This document shows positions 41,961 through 52,140 of a stretch of DNA of 64,000 bases, piece by piece. The translations under genes were made by a program, and so were the position numbers. Source of the DNA: Scandinavium sp036495715 (lineage in GTDB: Bacteria > Pseudomonadota > Gammaproteobacteria > Enterobacterales > Enterobacteriaceae); the NCBI GenBank assembly GCA_036495715.1, contig DASXML010000013.1, forward strand, positions 1 to 64,000. The letters are read 5' to 3'. Under the pieces are notes generated by a model. The model ran no database searches. It saw nothing but the letters and a program-made list of their open reading frames with translations, and had not been told where the DNA came from. Position 1 is the first letter of the stretch; the number at the start of each line of letters is the position of its first letter.

Positions 41961-44845
41961 TCGTTCTCTCTCATCAACGGCATGGATTTCTGCAACGCGC
42001 TGACGCTCTCCCAAACCTTCCAGCCTTTCGGGTGAACGTATTCTGTTTTCCCGTTCTGGCTGCCAGAGACCTGAGAAAGAACGCTCATGCCTTGCGGCTC
42101 CACCACCGTTTGATGGAAAAAGTCGGCAAGCTTTTGCGGCGTAAGCAGTTTTATCTGAGCCACTACTTTATCACGTGAATCGAAACGCAGATTACCGCGA
42201 TCGAAATCTTTGCTGAGTTTCGAGGCTTCCTCACCCAAGGTTTGTGGTGGCTGCTGCATCTGGGCAATCACCGACTGCTGCATCTGGGCAAACTCTTCGG
42301 GCTTCATTGCCCGCAGTTTCGCTTCCGCAGTTGGGAAGAAGGCTTTGAATCGCTGCCAAAGGAAACCGGGCTGTTTGTCACTGCTTTGCAGCAGGAAACC
42401 GACGCCCCATTGGCGCCCAATATTCATCGGGAAAGCAAACACCGCATAACCTAACTGTTCTTCGGTACGCAGTTGATTGTAAAACCATGGCTGAATAATC
42501 TGCCCTAACATGGCGCTGGCGGCAGAGCTGCTGAACTCATCGGCTTTCGGCGGGGCAAACACCGCAGCAAGTGCTGAATCACTGGTGCTGCTCGCTTTTT
42601 CAAAGATAGCATTTTGCTTTTTGTCCACCACCACGTCTTTATTACGACACCATTCCGTGCCGCGAGCGTTGAGCTGTTTCTGCACTTCACGGGCAAGTTC
42701 GGTGGATTTTTCCGCCGTCATATTCCCCACGACAAGGAATTCCGGGCGTGCGCCCGTTTTCAGATCATCTCGCCAGGCCAGCACATCTTTCAGCGTAATG
42801 GAGGGCAGCAAACCACGACGTTCTTCGCGTTGGAAGTAAGGCACCTGAGAGAGCATCTGTATAGGCATAATTGCCTGATCGAACGCCTTGCCCTTATCAG
42901 CAGAATCGAGCATTTGCGTATACCAGGATTTCGCCTGTGCCAGTTGCTCTTCGGTCGGTTGATAGCTGAAATAGCCTTGCAGCAAAGCGTCAAACAACTG
43001 CGGTAAACGTTGGGTATACCCGTTTGCATTGACCATCAGGCCGTTGTTTGCGCTGGTGGAGAAACTGATACCGCCAACTGATGCCTGATTGCTCAACTGG
43101 TCGAGCGCAATGCCCGCCAGATAATCATTTAAGGCGAAAATGACCTGGCTGCGTGCGCTATCCATGGCCCGCGGATTACGCAGCACCATCGTGACGTCAG
43201 CCTTTGGTTCGCTGGCAAAATAGCGGCTCGGGGTATACACCACGCGCAACTGTGGCTCATCAACAATCAGTTGAGGCTTATCCGACACTTTTTCAGGCTT
43301 AATCAGCGTGAAGTCATCCGGAATATACGGGTTCAGCGCCGGCAGTTGCAGAGTAATTTTCGCAGATTCCTGCTGCCATTGGCTGAATGTCTGCGAACTG
43401 ATTTTATCGACCTGGTATGGCGCGTTGACGAAATAGGCCGTTTTGTTGTGCGGTTCGTTCGGGCTGATGTACCAGATACGCGCATTTTGCGGCGTCATCA
43501 TCGCCAGGCGGTCGTTGATGGCTTTGGCATCGTACTGGTCAGCAATATTCACCGCATCGAGCGTGTGCTCAACGGGAACGCGGATCATGGTATCGGCCAG
43601 CCATTCGACGTAATCCATATCGCGGTTAATCGACGGATAGCGGAAATCGAGATCCAGCACGTGCGCCAGCTCATCGAAATAGCGCTTATCAACGCCTTTC
43701 TGGCGCAGCATATCGAGGTAGCTGAAAATAGCGGCCACAACCTGGTCGCGATTAGCCAGGCCTTTGTCAGTCAACGTGGCGGAAATCGCCAGTACACCAC
43801 TATTGCCGTTCACCACCGGATCGGAGTCGGCACGAATGCCTTCTACTAGCCCCTGATTTTGCAGCCAGTCGGAAAGCGTTCCCGGACTGCGATTCCCTAT
43901 CAGATAGGTGACGAGTTCATCTGTTTTGCTGCGGAACTGGGCCGTGTTGTTGTCGATACGAAATTCAACGCGCAGCACCTTGCGAGGCACGGCTGGCGTG
44001 TAATGAATGATGATGCCTTTCTGCGCATCAGTAACGACTGGAACGGTGATTTCCGGGCGGGTGATGTTCTTGTTTGGTACACGGCCCCAGGTTTCAGCAG
44101 CCATTTTCGCCAGTTCCGGCAGCGGTTTATTGCTGTAGATAACGGCCTTCATCAGGTTTGCTGAATAGTATTTGTCACGAAACGCGTGCAGGGAATCCAA
44201 CACCGGGCTGCCCGGTTTGTCGCTCAGCGTGTCGAGATTACCGCCGGAGAATCGCGCGCCTGGGTGCGCCGGGTTGATGGTTTCAGCGCTCACCTGTGCC
44301 ATACGCATGCCGTCACGGCTGCGTGCCATGGTCAACTCGGAGTTAACAGCGTTACGTTCCCGATCGGCGTATTTTTTATCAAGCAGCGGCTCTGCGATCG
44401 CATCGGCCAGACGATCTACCGCCCCTTCGAGTGCGTCGTTTTCTACTTCAAGATAAAACGCGGTGCGATACGGAGCCGTACTGGCATTGTGGCTGCCACC
44501 GTGCATTTTGAGGTATTCGGCGAGGCTGTCCGGCTGAGGGTATTTTTTAGACCCCATCAGTGTCATATGCTCCAGGAAATGCGCCAAACCCGGATGTGAG
44601 TCGGGATCTTCCAGCGAGCCTACTGGCACGACTAACGCAGACAGCGATTTCACGGCCTGCGGATCAGAAACCAGCAGCACTATCATGCCGTTATCAAGTT
44701 TGATGGCCTGATATTGACGAGGATCTTTCTCGCTTTTACGGATGGTTTCCTTTATGGGTTGCCAACCGTTATCGGCCTGACTTAAGGGCGCCCATAGGGC
44801 GAACAACGCGATAAATACAACATTTAACCAGGTGCTGCGGGGCAT
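41957..44845 (-). CDS. ptrA: Protease III (pitrilysin)
   Basis: Periplasmic zinc metallopeptidase of the insulinase (M16A) family that degrades small peptides. It has 962 aa as in E. coli. A Sec signal peptide (TWLNVVFIALFALWAPLSQA) precedes four M16 domains. The inverted zinc motif HxxEH is in LAHFLEHMTLMGS, with the distal Glu in ERNAVNSELTMARSRD. It lies between recC and recB, an old enterobacterial arrangement without an obvious functional link to recombination. Confidence 0.97.
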   Translation of the reverse strand: MPRSTWLNVVFIALFALWAPLSQADNGWQPIKETIRKSEKDPRQYQAIKLDNGMIVLLVSDPQAVKSLSALVVPVGSLEDPDSHPGLAHFLEHMTLMGSKKYPQPDSLAEYLKMHGGSHNASTAPYRTAFYLEVENDALEGAVDRLADAIAEPLLDKKYADRERNAVNSELTMARSRDGMRMAQVSAETINPAHPGARFSGGNLDTLSDKPGSPVLDSLHAFRDKYYSANLMKAVIYSNKPLPELAKMAAETWGRVPNKNITRPEITVPVVTDAQKGIIIHYTPAVPRKVLRVEFRIDNNTAQFRSKTDELVTYLIGNRSPGTLSDWLQNQGLVEGIRADSDPVVNGNSGVLAISATLTDKGLANRDQVVAAIFSYLDMLRQKGVDKRYFDELAHVLDLDFRYPSINRDMDYVEWLADTMIRVPVEHTLDAVNIADQYDAKAINDRLAMMTPQNARIWYISPNEPHNKTAYFVNAPYQVDKISSQTFSQWQQESAKITLQLPALNPYIPDDFTLIKPEKVSDKPQLIVDEPQLRVVYTPSRYFASEPKADVTMVLRNPRAMDSARSQVIFALNDYLAGIALDQLSNQASVGGISFSTSANNGLMVNANGYTQRLPQLFDALLQGYFSYQPTEEQLAQAKSWYTQMLDSADKGKAFDQAIMPIQMLSQVPYFQREERRGLLPSITLKDVLAWRDDLKTGARPEFLVVGNMTAEKSTELAREVQKQLNARGTEWCRNKDVVVDKKQNAIFEKASSTSDSALAAVFAPPKADEFSSSAASAMLGQIIQPWFYNQLRTEEQLGYAVFAFPMNIGRQWGVGFLLQSSDKQPGFLWQRFKAFFPTAEAKLRAMKPEEFAQMQQSVIAQMQQPPQTLGEEASKLSKDFDRGNLRFDSRDKVVAQIKLLTPQKLADFFHQTVVEPQGMSVLSQVSGSQNGKTEYVHPKGWKVWESVSALQKSMPLMRENE

Positions 44846-44971
44846 TCACGGACCTCATCATTAACAGACTTCTGAGCTGCTCTGAATGGCAGCCTCACTT
44901 GTAAACATCAGTCCGTGACACGTTGCGCATGATAGTGGAATCTGTATATCTGCGCAATTTTTATACAATCA

Positions 44972-47900
44972 TCATGACTGATGGAAACGAAAAACGGGCT
45001 GCAGGTAACGTTCTGCCTGCGCAACAATCGCCTCAACGCTTTCTGATTCCAGCGTTCGCCACAGGCGCTGATACCAGACATCGGCACTCTCGCCACGAAC
45101 AACCATATTGCCTTCCCAGGCCTGCATAAATTTACTGCGCGCTTTTTGCTGCGCCTCTTCATCCCATAAAATGACATTATTTTCGCTGTCATAACAGGAT
45201 TTCAGCCACGCCCCCCCACTTTCAGGGAGAAACAATAGCGGCTGAGACATGCCTTCGCGGTAACCGGCCACCAGCTCAGCTAAATATTTCATGGCTTCAT
45301 CGGCAGCCAGCGGTGGGAATCGCCATTCACCTTCTTTACGCAGGAGTAAACGGCTTTCACCGATTCCCCCACTGGCACAGTAGACAAGATGCTCAAGCCA
45401 AAGTTGCATCCCCTGCGAGACGTTCTGCATCGATGGACGCCAGCGCAACAGGCCATCCGACTGTACCTGCGACAACCAGCCAGTAATATTGACTCCGTCA
45501 CACTGAAGGTCTATTTCCAGACTTTTTCCTGGCAACCGACAGGCATTCACCCTGTCGGCCAGCGCCTGCATCTCCTGGCGCTGGTCATCCCAGGCGATGT
45601 CTCCAAATGCACCATAAGGCAGCTCGCCGCCAGCCCGGAAACGGCGATACATCAAACTCGCATCCTGTTCTTCAACCAGCGTATTCACCAACTGCTGATT
45701 CAGCTGATAGCGTGTCAGGCCTTCCAGAGTGAAAGGCTCCGTTTCCGGAATGTCGTTATCTTCAATACGGAAATTCACCTGCAAACGCATCTGGAAAAAT
45801 GCCCTGACGGGATGTGACCAGAAGCGTTGCAGCTGTTCAAACGGCAGCGTTTCAATAGCAATCGGCGGTAATGGCTGGATAAAATCACTGTGCGCTTCGC
45901 CCTCAAGACTCGCGGCATTCAGCCATTCACGCGCATAGCTTTGCGTTTCTCCTGGCAGGAAATTCACGGCATCAAACGGCATACGGCTGTGCAAATGCGA
46001 AATATGCGCTTTCACTCGACGCTCACTTTCATCACAGTTGAGCGCTTCATCTCCCTGTAAACAGTGACTCTGACCGATGTAATCCACCAGTTCCTGAACC
46101 AGAACCGAAGGGTAGCGCTCACTGTTGTCCTGAATGGAACGGCCTATATAGCTGATGTAGAGCTTTTGTTCCGCTGACATCAACGCTTCCAGGAACAGAT
46201 AGCGGTCATCATCGCGACGGCTGCGGTCGCCGCGCACAGGTTTTTGGCTCATCAAATCAAACCCAAGGGGTGCTAATGCACGCGGATAAATTCCGTCGTT
46301 CATGCCGAGCAGGCAAACCACTTTGAACGGGATTGAACGCATCGGCATCAGGGTGCAAATATTCACGGGGCCGGCGAGGAAACGCTGGCTAATCCTTTCC
46401 TGATCCAGACGTTGTGCTAACTCATCACGCAACAGTGACAGCGGAACGGTTGCACCATAATGCGATTCGAGTCCCTGATCGATAATGCCCTGCCATTGCT
46501 GTTCGATAAGCGTTAGAGCCGCTTCGGTATCAGTGTCCGGCAGGAAGAAATCATTGAGCATTTCGCGGCATACGGACTGCCATGCAGAAAGCGGTCGCTC
46601 TTCGGTCAGACGATGTCGCCATTGATTTAGCTTCATCAACAGAGAGGCCAGATGCCCTACCAGCTCTGCAATCAACCCGCTGGATTCATCGTAAGGAAGA
46701 ATCGACTGCCATTCACCCTGGCTGCTTTCCATCGCATAGCCGAGCAGCATACGCGTCAGGCCAAAGCGCCAGGTATGTTGACCTGTCGGCGGGAGATCCC
46801 ATTCACGAACGTTATCATCGTCCATTCCCCAACGGACGCCGGATTCGTTCACCCACTGGCGCAAATAACGCAGCCCTTCTTCATCAATATTGAAGCGAGC
46901 CGCCAGAACCGGAACGTCGAGCAACGCGAGTACATCTTCACTGACGAAACGACTATCAGGCAGGGAAAGTAAGGTGATGAAAGCCTGTAAAGCCGGATGT
47001 GATTGACGCGCCCGGCGGTCAGAAATGGCCCAGGGCACGTACCGCTCACCGCTGGCGCTGCCGAATACAGCCTGAATAAACGGACTGTAGCTGTCGATAT
47101 CGGACACCATCACGATGATGTCGCGCGGTGAAAGATTAGGATCGTCTTCCAGCATCGCCAGCAGACGATCGTGTAGTACTTCCACTTCGCGCTGCGGGCT
47201 GTGACAGACGTGAATACTCAGACTGCGATCGTCGGGATCCAGTGCGCGCTTGTTGTCGCTGCGTGCAAACTCTTCGGCTGTACGCCCAGCAATTGCGCTG
47301 TTTTGTAGTTCCAGAATATCGTATTGCAGGTTATGCAACAGGTTATCCGGTTCAATATCGACAAAAGCATCCAGTTCCTGGTAGCGATCCAACCCTGCCA
47401 GTAAGTAGATGTAATCCCGACCCAGCTTGCCCCATGACGCCAACATGGGGTTACCGACATCCTGCTCGCCTTCAGCGTTAAACAGCGCTGGGGCCTGGAC
47501 GTTGTCGCGAAATAGAGGAAGTTCGCGCTGCTCACGATGATGCCGACGCTGGCGAGCTAACAGCTTTGCCAGAAAAGCCGGATCTTTGATGTCTCCCCAG
47601 TAATAACGGCACGGGTTGGTGAACAACACATAAACATCAACATGTTTGCCCAGGGCCTGCAACGCTTGTAGATAAACCGGCGGTAAAGCTGAAATCCCGC
47701 AAATAAACACGCGAGAGGGCAAGCCCGCAGGCTTCTGTTCACTGTTTTCCAGAGCGCGAATAAAACGCTGATACAGGTTGGCACGATGCCAGAGCGGCTG
47801 GCCCAGCGCTGCAGTATGTTCAACCAGCGCTTTCCATAGCGGCGCCTGCCAGTTTTGCGCGTCATCGATGTCTTCAACACGCTCATCGGCTTCCCAGCGA

Positions 47901-48340
47901 GTCAGCCATTCTGGGCGATAAACCAGATACTGGTCATACAGGTCAGCAATACGGGAAGCGAGCTGAAAGAGTTTGCGCTTGTCATTGTCATCGGCCAAAT
48001 AGTGACGCAAAGGCGAAAATGCCTCCTGCTCCAGCATTGCCGGGAGCAACGTCATTAATTTCCAGCTCATGCTTTGCTTGTTGAACGCACTTTGTTCTGG
48101 GATTTCAGGTAAGACACGAACAAACATATCCCAGATGAAACTTGCCGGGAGCGGGAATTCAATATTTGCAGCTATGCCAAACCGCTTTGACAGCGTCATT
48201 TGCAGCCACTGTGCCATACCGGTACTTTGCACCAACACCATTTCAGGCTCGAAGGGGTCGTTGAGTCTGTCCTGCTCAACAATGAACTCCATCAATGCTT
48301 CCAGCACATCCAGACGGTTGGAGTGGTAGACCCGTAACAT
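44972..48340 (-). CDS. recC: RecBCD exonuclease V gamma subunit, RecC
   Basis: Chi-recognition and scaffold subunit of RecBCD. The 1122 aa equal E. coli RecC. It is an SF1-like fold that has lost helicase function (no Walker A at the N-terminus: LRVYHSNRLDVLEALMEFIV) and has an inactive nuclease-like C-terminal part. Intact here with no frameshift. It follows ppdC by 30 bp, so the ppdA-ppdB-ygdB-ppdC-recC unit of E. coli is conserved. 126 bp separate it from ptrA. Confidence 0.97.
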   Translation of the reverse strand: MLRVYHSNRLDVLEALMEFIVEQDRLNDPFEPEMVLVQSTGMAQWLQMTLSKRFGIAANIEFPLPASFIWDMFVRVLPEIPEQSAFNKQSMSWKLMTLLPAMLEQEAFSPLRHYLADDNDKRKLFQLASRIADLYDQYLVYRPEWLTRWEADERVEDIDDAQNWQAPLWKALVEHTAALGQPLWHRANLYQRFIRALENSEQKPAGLPSRVFICGISALPPVYLQALQALGKHVDVYVLFTNPCRYYWGDIKDPAFLAKLLARQRRHHREQRELPLFRDNVQAPALFNAEGEQDVGNPMLASWGKLGRDYIYLLAGLDRYQELDAFVDIEPDNLLHNLQYDILELQNSAIAGRTAEEFARSDNKRALDPDDRSLSIHVCHSPQREVEVLHDRLLAMLEDDPNLSPRDIIVMVSDIDSYSPFIQAVFGSASGERYVPWAISDRRARQSHPALQAFITLLSLPDSRFVSEDVLALLDVPVLAARFNIDEEGLRYLRQWVNESGVRWGMDDDNVREWDLPPTGQHTWRFGLTRMLLGYAMESSQGEWQSILPYDESSGLIAELVGHLASLLMKLNQWRHRLTEERPLSAWQSVCREMLNDFFLPDTDTEAALTLIEQQWQGIIDQGLESHYGATVPLSLLRDELAQRLDQERISQRFLAGPVNICTLMPMRSIPFKVVCLLGMNDGIYPRALAPLGFDLMSQKPVRGDRSRRDDDRYLFLEALMSAEQKLYISYIGRSIQDNSERYPSVLVQELVDYIGQSHCLQGDEALNCDESERRVKAHISHLHSRMPFDAVNFLPGETQSYAREWLNAASLEGEAHSDFIQPLPPIAIETLPFEQLQRFWSHPVRAFFQMRLQVNFRIEDNDIPETEPFTLEGLTRYQLNQQLVNTLVEEQDASLMYRRFRAGGELPYGAFGDIAWDDQRQEMQALADRVNACRLPGKSLEIDLQCDGVNITGWLSQVQSDGLLRWRPSMQNVSQGMQLWLEHLVYCASGGIGESRLLLRKEGEWRFPPLAADEAMKYLAELVAGYREGMSQPLLFLPESGGAWLKSCYDSENNVILWDEEAQQKARSKFMQAWEGNMVVRGESADVWYQRLWRTLESESVEAIVAQAERYLQPVFRFHQS

Positions 48341-48370
48341 ATTTCGCTCCTGACGCTCGCGGTTAAGCTA

Positions 48371-48691
48371 TTAACGTTGTGGGCAGTGAAGGCGCAATAA
48401 TTGCCCCTCGCGACCGGCCGGCGTGGTAATCGTTACCGTGATGCTGACACATCTTTGGCGGCTTGTCTGCACACGGTTAAAGTGCCAGCCCTCGGGCATG
48501 GCGGTGGTATGCAGCTGGCTGCCACGCCATGCTTCGCGCCAAAGCTGACGATACTGACCTAGCTGTATAGCCCCGACAGCAAGCTTGTTTTGCAGGCCAG
48601 ACAATGCACTCACCACCATCATCATCAGCACTACGCTCAACAGCACTTCGGGTAGACTAAAACCCTGCTGACGGTTCACGGAATCTGACAT
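48371..48691 (-). CDS. ppdC: Prepilin peptidase-dependent protein C (pseudopilin)
   Basis: 106 aa starting MSDSVNRQQGFSLPEVLLS at ATG 48691, which lies inside the end of ygdB (16-bp overlap). A type IV prepilin leader with cleavage G/F and Glu at +5 (GFSLPEV) precedes a hydrophobic helix. The globular part is short and has two Cys. The open frame extends 12 codons further, but that part is ygdB coding sequence. Likely a minor pseudopilin of a type IV pilus or secretion system whose other genes are elsewhere. Confidence 0.9.
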   Translation of the reverse strand: MSDSVNRQQGFSLPEVLLSVVLMMMVVSALSGLQNKLAVGAIQLGQYRQLWREAWRGSQLHTTAMPEGWHFNRVQTSRQRCVSITVTITTPAGREGQLLRLHCPQR

Positions 48692-49083
48692 TGTACCGTT
48701 TCCTTGCGCGGGCAAAAATCGCTCCAACCGTTACGGTCGAACAATACGTTATTGCCGCTGACCTGGCCTGTTTGCCAACGAATTTGCTCGCCACTACGGG
48801 CAATCAACAACGCTGCTCCATCAATGAACAAACGCAAACACACTCGCCCCGTAAACATCGAATTAACTCGACATTGCTCGACTGGCTGTAGCGACCAGGC
48901 ATACACGCGTCCCCATTCCAGTAGTGACTCCGCATTAGCGCTATCAATCGTCGCCACTTTTTCAAGCGTGGTTTGTGACACTTGAGCCTGATGCTGGACA
49001 CTGACACCTTGTAACGTCAGACTGCCAAGCACAAGCATCAGCAGTACCAACATTAGCGATGACATTCCCTCTTGCTGCTTCAC
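48676..49083 (-). CDS. ygdB: DUF2509 protein YgdB (minor pseudopilin-like)
   Basis: 135 aa as in E. coli. The N-terminus MKQQEGMSSLMLVLLMLVLG looks like a prepilin leader with cleavage after Gly6 but without the usual Phe and Glu+5. This resembles PilX/GspK-type minor pilins that lack Glu5. Several Cys are in the C-terminal half. The start overlaps ppdB by 4 bp and the end overlaps ppdC by 16 bp, so translation is probably coupled. Confidence 0.88.
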   Translation of the reverse strand: MKQQEGMSSLMLVLLMLVLGSLTLQGVSVQHQAQVSQTTLEKVATIDSANAESLLEWGRVYAWSLQPVEQCRVNSMFTGRVCLRLFIDGAALLIARSGEQIRWQTGQVSGNNVLFDRNGWSDFCPRKETVQCQIP

Positions 49084-49637
49084 AAGTTGCGTCCCGTAAC
49101 GTTGTAGTTTGCGCTCACCTGCACGTCTGGGCGGGCCTTCAGATGCGCCGAAAGTAACATGTCAAACTCAGGTGCAAATCCCGTTATGTTATGTCGCTGG
49201 ACCGTAAAATTATCCACAATGAGGAAATCGGGATCGGTCATTTTTTCCCACCCTCTGCCAGTGCAGTTTGTGGTACCGCGCAGCGTTTCCAGCGCACCAT
49301 TATTCAATCTAAATCCAGTCGCATCAGAATTTGCCGGAGGTGTCTCCTCCCAAACGCCATTGAGATTCCCATCCCAACGAAGCACAACGCAGTGGCCTTC
49401 GATTGTTACCCCCTCGCCCGCGCAGGATCCCCGGCAAAAACCCGCGCGTTGCAGATGTCTTGAAACGGTAAACAGACGTTGCCAGACTTCTTCTTCCAAT
49501 ACCTGACGCTGAGTTTGCCGGATAGCCGCCATTTGCAGCGCGGGTAGAAAACGCGCCGTCGACAACAGCAATACGCTGCCAATCGCCATCGCTATCAATA
49601 CTTCAACTAGCGAAAAGCCTTTCTGTTTCATTGGCAT
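49080..49637 (-). CDS. ppdB: Prepilin peptidase-dependent protein B (pseudopilin)
   Basis: 185 aa (E. coli 187). The leader MPMKQKG is cleaved before FSLVEVLIAMAIGSVLLL, a canonical class III signal with Glu+5. The globular domain resembles PilW-like minor pilins and contains a Cys-rich segment (GFCRGSCAGEG). It overlaps ppdA by 10 bp and ygdB by 4 bp. Confidence 0.91.
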   Translation of the reverse strand: MPMKQKGFSLVEVLIAMAIGSVLLLSTARFLPALQMAAIRQTQRQVLEEEVWQRLFTVSRHLQRAGFCRGSCAGEGVTIEGHCVVLRWDGNLNGVWEETPPANSDATGFRLNNGALETLRGTTNCTGRGWEKMTDPDFLIVDNFTVQRHNITGFAPEFDMLLSAHLKARPDVQVSANYNVTGRNL

Positions 49638-50098
49638 TCTTTGTTGTTACTCCCTTCGCACAGTCGAATTCGCCCTAAGCCAGAAACAATCAGCGTCCAG
49701 CTCTCCGCCCCACTTTTTAACGTGATATGCCCCGGCCAGGCGGTATTGCGTAGCCCGTAGAAACCGAGCGCAGGCGTGATGTCACTGAGTGTCACTTCAG
49801 GCCATTGTGGGCGCAGTACAAATACGTTTTGTGCAATACACCCATTCTGCTCTGGGCTGAGCGCATTCAGGCACCAACCCTGCTCTGAATTTTGCAGGCG
49901 CGGCAAGCGGTCCCGACGGTTCCAGTTCGCATCATTGCGCAGCATCACCAAATAATCCCGAACCTGACAGGCGGTTTGCCAAAGGCGCTGCTGTTGCTGC
50001 CAGCGTTGCCAGCCATACAGGCCACCGGCGCTGAGAATAAGCATCAGCGAGATAGCGACAAGCATTTCAATAAGGGTGTAACCCTGCTCTCTTTTCAT
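49628..50098 (-). CDS. ppdA: Prepilin peptidase-dependent protein A (pseudopilin)
   Basis: I chose ATG 50098 (MKREQGYTLIEMLVAISLM), giving 156 aa as in E. coli; ten further in-frame codons upstream are not family sequence. Prepilin cleavage is G/Y with Glu+5 (GYTLIEM), resembling FimT/PilU-like minor pilins. First gene of the ppdA-ppdB-ygdB-ppdC-recC cluster, downstream of thyA. Confidence 0.91.
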   Translation of the reverse strand: MKREQGYTLIEMLVAISLMLILSAGGLYGWQRWQQQQRLWQTACQVRDYLVMLRNDANWNRRDRLPRLQNSEQGWCLNALSPEQNGCIAQNVFVLRPQWPEVTLSDITPALGFYGLRNTAWPGHITLKSGAESWTLIVSGLGRIRLCEGSNNKECQ

Positions 50099-50223
50099 GA
50101 GCGCACTTTGCGTCGACACGCTGCACATTACGAGTGGGTATTCAGGATTTTACGAGCACGTTTCAGAGAAATTTGACGAGTTGCAGGGCGTTGCAAAATA
50201 ACAGGAAGGACGCTTCAGAAAAA

Positions 50224-50247
50224 CAAAACCGGCCACGTGGGCCGGTT
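50224..50247 (-). terminator. thyA terminator
   Basis: Minus strand AACCGGCC-CACGT-GGCCGGTT then TTGTTTTT, 13 bp after the thyA stop. The stem is 8 bp. Confidence 0.88.
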
Positions 50248-50260
50248 GATTTCAGGTGAT

Positions 50261-51055
50261 TTAAATCGCCACTGGCGCTTTAATACCGGGGTGCGGATCG
50301 TAGCCCTCAATCCCGAAGTCATCGAACTGATAATCGAAGATAGAATCAGGCTTACGTTTGATAACCAGCTTCGGCAGTGTGCGAGGCTCACGGCTCAATT
50401 GCAGATGCGTTTGATCCATATGATTGCTGTACAGATGCGTGTCACCACCGGTCCAGACGAAGTCACCGACGTCTAAATCACATTGCTGCGCAACCATATG
50501 CACCAGCAGCGCGTAGCTGGCGATATTGAACGGCAGGCCGAGGAACACGTCACAGGAACGCTGGTATAGCTGACAGGAGAGTTTGCCATCCGCCACGTAG
50601 AACTGGAAAAACGCGTGGCACGGAGCCAGCGCCATTTTATCCAGCTCACCCACGTTCCAGGCCGAAACGATGATCCGACGTGAATCCGGGTCGTTTTTCA
50701 GTTGGTTCATGACCGTGGTGATTTGGTCGATATGGCGACCATCTGGCGTTGGCCATGCACGCCATTGTTTACCGTACACCGGCCCCAGGTTACCCTGGTC
50801 ATCAGCCCATTCATCCCAAATGGAGACATTGTTTTCATGCAGATAGGCAACGTTAGTGTCACCTTTCAGGAACCACAACAGTTCATGGATGATGGAGCGT
50901 AAATGACAACGCTTGGTCGTGACCAGCGGAAAACCTTCTTGAAGGTTAAAGCGCATCTGGTGGCCGAAAATCGACAGCGTGCCCGTGCCGGTACGGTCAT
51001 TTTTTGGGGTGCCCTCATCGAGCACCTTCTGCATCAGATCAAGATACTGTTTCAT
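50261..51055 (-). CDS. thyA: Thymidylate synthase
   Basis: Makes dTMP from dUMP with methylene-THF. 264 aa as in E. coli. The active-site Cys146 is in KMALAPCHAFFQFYV; RRIIVSAWN, QRSCDVFLGLPFNIASYA and HLYSNHMDQ are the other binding blocks. It begins 6 bp after lgt, with GAGGAAGCATG as ribosome site overlapping the lgt end, so lgt-thyA is one operon. Confidence 0.98.
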   Translation of the reverse strand: MKQYLDLMQKVLDEGTPKNDRTGTGTLSIFGHQMRFNLQEGFPLVTTKRCHLRSIIHELLWFLKGDTNVAYLHENNVSIWDEWADDQGNLGPVYGKQWRAWPTPDGRHIDQITTVMNQLKNDPDSRRIIVSAWNVGELDKMALAPCHAFFQFYVADGKLSCQLYQRSCDVFLGLPFNIASYALLVHMVAQQCDLDVGDFVWTGGDTHLYSNHMDQTHLQLSREPRTLPKLVIKRKPDSIFDYQFDDFGIEGYDPHPGIKAPVAI

Positions 51056-51061
51056 GCTTCC

Positions 51062-51937
51062 TCAGGAGACTTGTTGCTGTGGGCGACGACGATATGCCCA
51101 GACCATCATGATGACACCTGCCAGCACCATCGGAATGGAGAGAATCTGCCCCATGCTGATGTATTGCACCCACTCGCCGGTAAATTGCGCATCCGGCTGG
51201 CGGAAGAATTCAACAATGATACGGAACAGACCGTAACCAATCAGGAACAAGCCTGAAACAGAGCCCGTCGGGCGCGGTTTACGGATAAACAGATTGAGGA
51301 TGATAAACAGCACAACGCCTTCCAGCGCCAGTTCGTACAGCTGTGACGCGTGACGCGGCAGCACGCCATACTGATCGAACAGAGATTGCCATTCAGGGTG
51401 TGACGGCAGTAATGCCAGGTCTTCCGCGCGGGAGCCAGGGAATAGCATCGTGTATTTGAACGAAGGGTCAACACGGCCCCACAGCTCGCCGTTAATGAAG
51501 TTGCCCAAACGCCCGGCACCGAGGCCAAACGGGATCAGTGGCGCGATGAAGTCAGCGACCTGGAAGAAGGTGCGCTTGGTGCGTTTAGCGAAGACAATCA
51601 TCACCACGATAACGCCAATCAGGCCACCGTGGAACGACATACCGCCGTCCCAGACGCGGAACAGATATAACGGATCGCTGAGGAACACCGGCATGTTGTA
51701 GAAAAATACATAGCCAATGCGCCCGCCGAGGAACACCCCGAGGAAACCTGCATACAGCAGATTTTCAACTTCGTTTTTCGTCCAGCCGCTGCCCGGTCGA
51801 TTCGCCCTGCGAGACGCCAACCACATCGCGAAGATAAAGCCGACCAGGTACATGAGTCCGTACCAATGAAGCGAGACCGGTCCAATGGAAAAAATCACCG
51901 GATCAAACTCCGGGAAATGCAGATAACCACTATTCAT
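51062..51937 (-). CDS. lgt: Phosphatidylglycerol-prolipoprotein diacylglyceryl transferase
   Basis: Inner-membrane enzyme adding diacylglycerol to lipobox cysteines, the first step of lipoprotein maturation. It has 291 aa with seven transmembrane helices. The Lgt signature GRLGNFINGELWGR and the essential His in SFHGGLIGV are present. MltA, YgdI and YgdR in this window are predicted substrates. The next gene upstream is ptsP, 203 bp away. Confidence 0.97.
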   Translation of the reverse strand: MNSGYLHFPEFDPVIFSIGPVSLHWYGLMYLVGFIFAMWLASRRANRPGSGWTKNEVENLLYAGFLGVFLGGRIGYVFFYNMPVFLSDPLYLFRVWDGGMSFHGGLIGVIVVMIVFAKRTKRTFFQVADFIAPLIPFGLGAGRLGNFINGELWGRVDPSFKYTMLFPGSRAEDLALLPSHPEWQSLFDQYGVLPRHASQLYELALEGVVLFIILNLFIRKPRPTGSVSGLFLIGYGLFRIIVEFFRQPDAQFTGEWVQYISMGQILSIPMVLAGVIMMVWAYRRRPQQQVS

Positions 51938-52140
51938 CTGTCACCACAAATGCTTGTTATTCCGCCGAAAGTGGTCAGCGGTAGAGACGCGCAACCTGTT
52001 GGCTGCCCCAAAGGTGCGAATGATAGCACAAGGCAGAAGGCGGGGCTGCGGGGAAAGATGTAAAAGATATGTATAAACGAAGTGTGACCAGTACAGCATT
52101 TGCGCAGCCAGATAGCGCTGAGGCCATCGGGCGTTAACGC

